NCBI GenBank assembly: GCA_963720775.1
Contig: CAVRGR010000006.1
Span: 1 to 64,000, forward strand
Direction of reading: 5' to 3'
DNA: 64,000 nucleotides
Source: JAENVT01 sp963720775
GTDB taxonomy: Bacteria > Actinomycetota > Acidimicrobiia > Acidimicrobiales > Ilumatobacteraceae
How positions within the stretch are numbered: the stretch's first letter is position 1; every line of letters starts with the position of its first letter. A program made the translations under genes and the position numbers. The notes below the pieces were generated by a model. The model did no database searches. It saw only the letters and a program-made list of their open reading frames with translations, and was not told the origin of the DNA. Positions 58,291-64,000 of the stretch are shown here, one piece after another.

Positions 58291-58354
58291 CTGGCCGAAG
58301 CATCGGCCAGAACTTGACTACGTGAACCGACCGCTGAGCCCTTTGGCCAGCGGT
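58291..58354 (+). terminator. two hairpins after the cold-shock gene
   Basis: CTGGCCG (58291-58297) pairs with CGGCCAG (58304-58310) over a 6-base loop; then ACCGCTG (58330-58336) pairs with CAGCGGT (58348-58354). The first lies 11 bases after the stop. T-rich sequence after the second (TTCGTTC) is weak. They probably end the csp transcript and perhaps that of the convergent transpeptidase. Confidence 0.5.
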
Positions 58355-58433
58355 TCGTTCGCGTCAGGACACGAATCGACTGGTCTCGACATCCCGTTCA
58401 CTCACCCACTCGTTCAATCACACTGTGCCGAAC

Positions 58434-59486
58434 TCAGGTGACGATCACCGTGGTGCCGATCTGGGCGAAGTCCCACATGAAGTCGGCATCGAGATCGGCC
58501 TGTCGGGTGCAGCCACCCGACAGACGGGTGCCCAACTCAGTGTCCTGTTCGTACTTCGATCCGTCGGAGACGTGTCGCGGAATGCCGTGGAAGCCGATCG
58601 CGCCGATCTTCGTCTTCGTGTACCTGATCATGTGCGGCAGAAGTGCCTTGCCGTTCCATGCCGTCGAAACCTCGGAGCGGCTGAACACCACGTGCTTGCC
58701 GGGCACCTCGTTGTTGTACTTGCTGCCGGAGACCAACCATGAGCGGATGACTCGATCGTTCTTGTCGACCGCCCAGACCCGCTGCCCGGCACGGTCGTAC
58801 ACGACGCGCTTGCCGCTTCCGGAATTCGCCGGCAGCGGCGGCGCATCGGGGCCGCTGGTGGCAACGTACGAGAGCGGGTAGCCGAGCAGATCGACGGCAC
58901 CCGGTGCCGGGGGTGGAGTGTGGATCACCAAGGAGGCTTCGTCCGGCCAGATGTCGAGCGAGATTGCGGTCTCCCGACCGACCACCCCATCGACGAACAT
59001 GTCCTTGTCCTTCTGGAGTTTGTTGACTGCGCTGAACGTGGTGTTGTCGAACGTTCCGCTCGCCGCTCCAGTGAGATAGCCGATGTCGATCAGCGCTTGC
59101 TGCATGCAGGAGACGGCGTCGCCTGTGTCGCCGATGCGCAACTCGCGCTTGTCGATCTTGCAGCCGGCGTCTGTCGACGATGGTTCGTCGCCCACCAAGT
59201 CCTGCTGTTGGGCGACATCGGCGGCTGCGACCGGCGTGGACCCGCCCGTATCGCCCGTGGTGATCGGCGCATCCGCGGCGAGAGCGCCCGTTGTCGATGG
59301 GGACGTCGCAGCCGCTGAGTTGGGGCCGGCCGCGGTCGCCTGAGACGTTGGGCCGTCGAAGAGCGATTGACCGAGCGAGATCACACCGATCAACGCGGCA
59401 CCGAGGACCAGTACGGCGATTGCCCGGCGAACATCACGTTGCACCGGAGAAGCGGGTCGCGAGACTCGTCGGGTGTGCTGTGCCAT
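58434..59486 (-). CDS. L,D-transpeptidase with peptidoglycan-binding domain
   Basis: A 350-residue exported or membrane-anchored protein: cytoplasmic basic start, hydrophobic helix (AIAVLVLGAALIGVISLG), a long Ala/Thr/Ser linker, a peptidoglycan-binding repeat (DTGDAVSCMQQALIDIGYLT to VDGVVGRETAISLD) and a YkuD domain with AIGFHGIPR and the nucleophile in LSGGCTRQAD. It ends WDFAQIGTTVIVT, as does its shorter paralogue at 26295-26987. It makes 3-3 cross-links in the cell wall by family. Confidence 0.92.
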   Translation of the reverse strand: MAQHTRRVSRPASPVQRDVRRAIAVLVLGAALIGVISLGQSLFDGPTSQATAAGPNSAAATSPSTTGALAADAPITTGDTGGSTPVAAADVAQQQDLVGDEPSSTDAGCKIDKRELRIGDTGDAVSCMQQALIDIGYLTGAASGTFDNTTFSAVNKLQKDKDMFVDGVVGRETAISLDIWPDEASLVIHTPPPAPGAVDLLGYPLSYVATSGPDAPPLPANSGSGKRVVYDRAGQRVWAVDKNDRVIRSWLVSGSKYNNEVPGKHVVFSRSEVSTAWNGKALLPHMIRYTKTKIGAIGFHGIPRHVSDGSKYEQDTELGTRLSGGCTRQADLDADFMWDFAQIGTTVIVT

Positions 59487-59594
59487 CAGTTCGCCCTGAG
59501 TCCCGGAAATCGCAACATACCGACGGGGATTCTAGCGAGCATCATCCCCATAAGGCCGACACCGCCGAATCTGGGGGTGTGGCAAGGTGAGGGG

Positions 59595-60131
59595 ATGCCG
59601 ACATGGATCGTTCTGCTGCGCGGGGTAAATGTCGGTGGCGCGAACAGGCTGGCCATGGCAGATCTGAGGAGTCTCGTGACCGCGCTCGGCCACACCGACG
59701 TCGTGACGTACATCCAGAGCGGCAACATCGTGCTGAACTCTTCCAGGTCAGACCGCGCCCGGCTCGCCGCCGAGATATGCGCCGGCATCGAAGAGGCACA
59801 CGGGTTGTCGGTGTCGGCGGTTGTCCGCACACCCGACGAGTTGCGTCAATCGCTCGCCAACATCCCCTTCCTTGGAGAGGTCGATGCGGCGCGGGTGCTG
59901 ATCACGTTCTTGTCGGGGGCACCCCGAGCGGACGACGCCGCACGGCTCGAACCCGATCGGTTCCTGCCCGATCGGTTCGAACTGCGTGGCAGCGATCTGT
60001 ACGGGTACTACCCGAACGGCGCCGGACGATCGAAGATGACACTCGACTACTTCGAGAAACGTCTCGGAGTGCGAGGTACTGCTCGCAACCTCAACACGGT
60101 CGCCAAGCTGATCGAGCTCGCCGGCGCCTGA
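59595..60131 (+). CDS. DUF1697 family protein
   Basis: A 178-residue protein of a widespread uncharacterised family. The opening TWIVLLRGVNVGGANRLAMA and the middle TYIQSGNIVLNS are diagnostic, as is the C-terminal region with TARNLNTVAKL. ATG at 59595 follows AAGGTGAGGGG. No biochemical role is established. The VOC gene follows 15 bases later, so both may be one transcript. Confidence 0.92.
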   Translation: MPTWIVLLRGVNVGGANRLAMADLRSLVTALGHTDVVTYIQSGNIVLNSSRSDRARLAAEICAGIEEAHGLSVSAVVRTPDELRQSLANIPFLGEVDAARVLITFLSGAPRADDAARLEPDRFLPDRFELRGSDLYGYYPNGAGRSKMTLDYFEKRLGVRGTARNLNTVAKLIELAGA

Positions 60132-60146
60132 CACTACGATCGAGTC

Positions 60147-60518
60147 ATGTCCGCAGTTGCCAAGCTCTCGCTGTTCGCCTTCGACACGGCCGATCCGCGT
60201 CGCCTCGCCGCGTTCTACGGAGGCATCACCGGTTGGACGGCCGTCGAGAGCGAGAGCGGAGCGTGGATCACGCTGCGCAGCGATGGCGGCGCGACCCTGG
60301 CCTTTCAACTCGCCCCCGACCATCAGCCACCAGTGTGGCCGAGTGCCGATCATCCGCAGCAGGCCCATGTTGATTTCGACGTCGACGACCTCGATGCGGG
60401 TGAGGCGGCCGTCATCGCTCTCGGCGCCCGCAAGACCGAGTTCCAGCCCGAGCCCGACGCGTTTCGAGTCTTCCTCGACCCCGCTGGTCACCCCTTCTGC
60501 CTGGTGCTCGCCGGCTAG
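60147..60518 (+). CDS. VOC superfamily protein
   Basis: A 123-residue single-domain vicinal-oxygen-chelate fold protein. KLSLFAFDTADPRRLAAFYG begins the first beta-alpha module and QAHVDFDVDDLDAGEAAVIA the second; FLDPAGHPFCLVL is the usual end. The first module lacks the common metal histidine (LSLFAFD), so it may be a binding or resistance protein rather than an enzyme. Confidence 0.85.
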   Translation: MSAVAKLSLFAFDTADPRRLAAFYGGITGWTAVESESGAWITLRSDGGATLAFQLAPDHQPPVWPSADHPQQAHVDFDVDDLDAGEAAVIALGARKTEFQPEPDAFRVFLDPAGHPFCLVLAG

Positions 60519-60536
60519 TTCCTCCTCCTCCACCAC

Positions 60537-60564
60537 CCGTTCCATGGGCGCGGGTTTGGAACGG
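60537..60564. terminator. hairpin between convergent VOC and NUDIX-like genes
   Basis: CCGTTCC (60537-60543) pairs with GGAACGG (60558-60564) over a 14-base GC-rich loop. It lies in the 128-base gap between two convergent genes. No T run. Confidence 0.35.
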
Positions 60565-60646
60565 CGGGTTCAGGACTCGCGCCCGATCGTGCTGTATGGG
60601 CGAGTTTTGCGAAGCGCTACTTCCACTTCCGCGCCCAAGTGGGTCT

Positions 60647-61183
60647 CTAGGGGAGCTGGCCGACATGCGCCAGTGCCAGGCGGATCAACCGATCGTGACC
60701 ACCGGTCATCTCCCTGCGTAGCTGCTCGCTCATGATCTGCGCCGGTGTGAACCACCCGAGGTCGAGTGCCTCCTGCGTCGGTTGGCAGTCACCGTCGACG
60801 GGGACGACGAACGCCAGACTGACCGCATGATGACGCGGATCGTGGAATCCGCTGATGTCGGGGTTCGGGAAGTACTCGACCACGGTGAACGGGGCAACCT
60901 CGGGCGGGATGCGCGGCAACGCAACCGGGCCCAGGTCCTTTTCGAGATGGCGTAGCAGTGCGTCACGGATGCGCTCGCCGTAGAGCACCCTGCCGGTGAC
61001 GACCATCCTGCTGATCGTGCCGTCGGCCGCTTGTCGCAGCAGCAGGCCGATCTCGGTGACGACACCGACCTCGTTGACGCGCACCGGCACGGCATCGACG
61101 TACACCAACGGCACGTTGGCACGTATGTTCTCGAGCTGCTCACGGTCGAGCCAGCCGGTCTTTGTTTCGATTTGGTCGCTCAC
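60647..61183 (-). CDS. NUDIX-like DUF4916 family protein
   Basis: A 178-residue protein. GWLDREQLENIRANVPLVYV is the conserved start of the family and YFPNPDISGFHDPRHHAVSL and ALDLGWFTPAQI are typical of NUDIX-fold relatives in Actinobacteria. The canonical NUDIX box GX5EX7REUXEEXGU is not seen, so hydrolase activity is doubtful. Its ATG overlaps the stop of the protease gene by four bases, suggesting co-translation. Confidence 0.8.
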   Translation of the reverse strand: MSDQIETKTGWLDREQLENIRANVPLVYVDAVPVRVNEVGVVTEIGLLLRQAADGTISRMVVTGRVLYGERIRDALLRHLEKDLGPVALPRIPPEVAPFTVVEYFPNPDISGFHDPRHHAVSLAFVVPVDGDCQPTQEALDLGWFTPAQIMSEQLRREMTGGHDRLIRLALAHVGQLP

Positions 61184-64000
61184 TGTGTTCCTGTGAAGTA
61201 GCCGTTGACGTCGATGATGACATGCGTGGCGACGTTGACGAAGGTATTGATGGTCCCAGCCGCCGAAAGTTTGACGAGGCCGGCGTTGGCCACCGGTGTG
61301 GCGGCGATGTAGTTGAGGTTCGACGCCAGCGGGAACGGTCCGTCCGACGGATACACCGTGATGTAGCCGGCACCGGTCGCCTGATCGGAGGTCAGGTTCA
61401 TCGAGACAGCTGCGGCACCGACCGGAACGCCGAACGGTGCGCCGGCCAGTTGCACGCTGACGGTCGACAAGCCGGAGTGGATCGTGTTGGGTGCTGATCG
61501 ACTGTCGTAGTAGCGGGTGGGGGTGATCGGCACGTACTCGCCGACGCTGCTGACCGGGACGGTGGCGTCGGTGATGTATCCCATGACATCGACGACGATG
61601 TGCGCCGAGTTGGACGTGAACACGCTGATGGTGCCGCCGGCGCCGAGGGGAACGATGGCGTGCGTTGCCGTGGTCTCCCCGGCCGCATAGTTGACGTTCG
61701 AGGTCTGTCCGGGCGCCGCGCCCGTTGGCAGGGCCTGCATGAATCCTGCGCCGACCGGCTCCGTCGCGGTGATGTTGACGACTAGCGCCGAGACACCTGA
61801 GGCGGGTACACCGGTACTTGCCGGCATATCGACTCGTACGGTCTCACCCGCCGCCGGCTCGTGCGGGATCCAGCCGGCCGGCACCGGTCCCGCCGACGCC
61901 GCGCGCGTGTCGAGCACGCGATGCGGGTTGACCGGTACGAACCGACCTGCGGCCGTCGCCCCCGTCGGCGTGAAGTAACCCATCGCATCGACGATGATGT
62001 TGCCGCCGGTCGGGATGAAGATCGAGATCGAGCCCTGGCCGAGCGGCACGATCGCGAAGTTCGGCTGGATGTGTCCGGGGGTGGCAACGTTGGTGGTGGA
62101 AAACGTACCGATCGCGCCGCCGAGCATGGGAAGGGCTTGCACGTAGAACGGGCTCACCGAGTCGGTGGACGTGATGTTGACGGCGACGGATGTCGCTGTG
62201 GGAGGGATGACGCCCGACGACGAGATCGGCAGGTCGATGATCGCGAACTGGGGATACGGACCGACCAGGTTGCCCGAGCCGATGAATGACGATGGACGCG
62301 TGTCCAGCAGGCGAACGGGCGCGCCGAGTGCGGTGAAGGTACTCGGCGCAGACGTGACGGCAACTGGTGGCGCGGGCAGCTGGATCTCGCCGACCCCGTA
62401 GGCGTTGTCGGGACCTGGCGGACCGAGATCACGCACGAGGTGCTTGGTCAAGGCGGCCAGCGGCATGCCAGGCGCAGCGAGACCCTGACCGAGCAGCAGA
62501 GCCGCCATGCCGGCGACCGCAGGTGACGCAGCGCTGGTTCCGTTGAAGCAGACGGGGTAGATCGTGCTCTTCACGCACGACGGCGCCGAGAGGTCGGGTT
62601 TGATCCGGCCATCGTTGGTCGGCCCTTGCGACGAGTAGAAGGCGATACCGCCCGACCCGCTCGCCGGATCGATCGCGCCCACTGCGACGAGCGAGGGGTT
62701 GGCCGAGTCGACGACCGGCTTTGCCGCGCTGTACGGCGCTGATTGCCGACCGGGCTCGATCTTTCCGAAGAAGGTGGCGACTTCGATCGTGTCGGGTGCT
62801 GCGGGCGAGTAGTGGGCGTTGACGTGGATGCGGATGAAGAGTGCCTCTCCGGCAGCGACCGTAAAGTTCGCGTCGACGGCCTCCAGTGGTACGGCGCCGT
62901 TCACCTGCGAGTCGTCCAAGGTGGTGACGTACGCTCGCGAAGTCTCGCTGGTTCCTTGGGAGACCTCGACCGAGTAGTCGGTCACCTGAGCCGGTGGCAG
63001 GTGCCAATCGTTCGCCCAGCGGATGCCGTCGAAGGCGACTCCCCCATCCGACGGATCGATGCGCAGCATCGTGTCGACCCCCGGACCGTTGTCGAAGTCG
63101 ACGAAGCCGTTTGCGTCGACACCGTTGGTGTAGCGGCCGTAGCCGAAGGCCGCGTCGTTGCCCCCGGAGTTGAACCATGTGATCCCTCGCGCCGCGGCGT
63201 AGTCGACCACGGCGTCGAGCGGGCCGGTTCCATCGCCCGGCCCGTCGTACGGCGCGCCGAGCGAGCGGGTGACGATGTGCACGCCGTTGGCGACGAACCA
63301 ATCGATCGCCGCCTGTGTCTCGGCGGTGTCGGCCGTTGTGGCCAGAAAGAGCTCGGCGCCCGGGGCCATGTCTTTGACCACCTCGGCGACGGCCACGCCG
63401 TGACGGTCGCCGCTCGCCGAGTTGATCTGCCCGGTCGGCGTGCACAGACCTTGGGAGCGATCGGGACAGAACTCGTGAGCAGCGTCGGGTGCCGGCCCGT
63501 GTTCGTTGACGTTCCAATAGCTGAGGTCGAAGAAGTCGATGATGCCGACCTTTACCGTGCCCTTGATGTTGGCGTTGTGCCATGCAGCGGCATTGGTGAG
63601 AGCCACTTCGTCACCGATGGTGGGCCCGAAGCCGGCTGCTTCCGTGGGTGGCAGGCGATTGACGCGCAACGGGAGCTGCACGTAGCGGACCGCGCTGCGC
63701 GAAGACAGAGCATCGACTGCATCGGCCGGCACGAGTGCGGCGACGAGCTGACCCTCGACCGAACCGGTGACCGTACCGCCGAGTTGATTGACCGCGTGTT
63801 CGACCGATCGATTATCGGCGGTGAGAACCTCGACGGCGACGAGGGAATCGTGGCGGCCGTCGATGTGATGGGCGAACACGCGGTTGAGGACCTCGCGGAG
63901 CTGTGGATCCGTGTTGCCCGAATGGCGCGACGGCAACTGCTGAGCGGCAGCTTGTCGAACCTGGCCGGCGCTCAGCCAGACGATGATCAACAGGAGAACG
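61180..64000 (-). CDS. secreted S8 (subtilisin-like) serine protease with three C-terminal repeats, 5' partial
   Basis: The frame is open to the right edge, so the start is missing. Visible order (numbering from the TTG at 63990): end of a signal peptide (LLIIVWLSAGQVRQAAAQ), a propeptide-like region to about 110, then the S8 domain with Asp152 (VGIIDFFD), His197 (GDRHGVAVAE) and Ser486 (NGTSAASPAVAGMAA). From about 550 come three repeats of roughly 125 residues, each with an (L/Y)DTR/DSR strand near its start (VRLLDTR, HRVLDTR, TRYYDSR) and a (V/I)DxxGY(F/I)T end. The repeats are beta-rich and probably a surface-anchoring or adhesive module. Confidence 0.9.
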   Translation of the reverse strand, partial: VLLLIIVWLSAGQVRQAAAQQLPSRHSGNTDPQLREVLNRVFAHHIDGRHDSLVAVEVLTADNRSVEHAVNQLGGTVTGSVEGQLVAALVPADAVDALSSRSAVRYVQLPLRVNRLPPTEAAGFGPTIGDEVALTNAAAWHNANIKGTVKVGIIDFFDLSYWNVNEHGPAPDAAHEFCPDRSQGLCTPTGQINSASGDRHGVAVAEVVKDMAPGAELFLATTADTAETQAAIDWFVANGVHIVTRSLGAPYDGPGDGTGPLDAVVDYAAARGITWFNSGGNDAAFGYGRYTNGVDANGFVDFDNGPGVDTMLRIDPSDGGVAFDGIRWANDWHLPPAQVTDYSVEVSQGTSETSRAYVTTLDDSQVNGAVPLEAVDANFTVAAGEALFIRIHVNAHYSPAAPDTIEVATFFGKIEPGRQSAPYSAAKPVVDSANPSLVAVGAIDPASGSGGIAFYSSQGPTNDGRIKPDLSAPSCVKSTIYPVCFNGTSAASPAVAGMAALLLGQGLAAPGMPLAALTKHLVRDLGPPGPDNAYGVGEIQLPAPPVAVTSAPSTFTALGAPVRLLDTRPSSFIGSGNLVGPYPQFAIIDLPISSSGVIPPTATSVAVNITSTDSVSPFYVQALPMLGGAIGTFSTTNVATPGHIQPNFAIVPLGQGSISIFIPTGGNIIVDAMGYFTPTGATAAGRFVPVNPHRVLDTRAASAGPVPAGWIPHEPAAGETVRVDMPASTGVPASGVSALVVNITATEPVGAGFMQALPTGAAPGQTSNVNYAAGETTATHAIVPLGAGGTISVFTSNSAHIVVDVMGYITDATVPVSSVGEYVPITPTRYYDSRSAPNTIHSGLSTVSVQLAGAPFGVPVGAAAVSMNLTSDQATGAGYITVYPSDGPFPLASNLNYIAATPVANAGLVKLSAAGTINTFVNVATHVIIDVNGYFTGTQ

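Noticed and set aside
1..64000. tRNA, rRNA, insertion sequences, integrases or prophage genes
   Set aside because: I looked for T-loop and acceptor patterns, transposase and integrase motifs and terminal repeats by eye and saw none; a tRNAscan or ISfinder run would be decisive.

Overview
The window looks like a chromosome segment of a high-GC actinobacterium, most likely class Acidimicrobiia (Ilumatobacter-like). The reasons are a mycofactocin (mft) locus, an NDMA-type alcohol dehydrogenase, two proteins with mycothiol-dependent maleylpyruvate isomerase-like folds, a Ddn-like (F420-type) protein, frequent GTG/TTG starts, many 4-bp ATGA gene overlaps, and a secreted protease with C-terminal LDTR...VDVMGYFT-type repeats. 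The taxonomic call is inference. Both edges cut genes: an ABC substrate-binding lipoprotein at the left, an S8 protease at the right. No rRNA, tRNA, CRISPR array, insertion sequence or prophage was recognised.

0-5 kb: a complete branched-chain-amino-acid-type ABC importer (binding protein, two ATPases, two permeases). 4.8-10.2 kb: a fatty acid desaturase behind a DosR-like box and a TetR-like palindrome, a pirin, and an overlapping three-gene unit (HAD-membrane-GH18 fusion, LLM flavin enzyme, VOC protein). 10.3-15.8 kb: mycofactocin operon mftA-mftB-mftC followed by plsY, a GT-C-like membrane protein and an OYE/FadH-type flavoprotein. 15.8-21 kb: HelD-like helicase, GNAT, and an ECF sigma factor between two paralogous MDMPI-fold proteins. 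21-24 kb: NDMA-type alcohol dehydrogenase packed with a MoxR ATPase and a VWA protein, a plausible mycofactocin client with its own maturation pair. 24-29.6 kb: cell-wall genes (LCP, MscS, L,D-transpeptidase) and valS.

29.6-34.3 kb: a vapBC-type toxin-antitoxin pair with a repeated operator, then a decaying sulfate/siroheme locus (intact met8-like gene, an in-frame cysH/cysN chimera, a frameshifted cobA), cysS, and a frameshifted LysR gene. 34.3-39.2 kb: a 38-codon ORF with a perfect Shine-Dalgarno and two leader hairpins before an MFS exporter, an acyltransferase-3/SGNH protein, and an acyl-CoA dehydrogenase with a strong promoter and a 15-bp inverted-repeat operator. 39.2-49.4 kb is accessory-looking: a wrecked lipoprotein gene, an AAA/DUF4143 ATPase with iteron-like repeats, a MarR-controlled efflux/Ddn operon with two operators, two methyltransferases around a truncated ABC ATPase, a GNAT and an intact ABC-2 exporter.

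49.5-51.3 kb: two secreted proteins sharing an AA(S/T)LGG box, followed by an ER/SipW-type signal peptidase, apparently a dedicated secretion-processing module. 51.3-64 kb: HTH protein, DoxX-like membrane protein, ArsR-SRPBCC fusion, GT39/GT2 glycosyltransferase pair, MocA oxidoreductase, cold-shock protein, a second L,D-transpeptidase, DUF1697, VOC and NUDIX-like proteins, and the large S8 protease. The strongest leads are the mycofactocin operon with its extra members, the ADH-MoxR-VWA unit, the sigma factor between two MDMPI proteins, the SipW-type module and the cysH/cysN chimera. Three of the broken genes carry single-base indels in short homopolymers, so sequencing error must be excluded for those.
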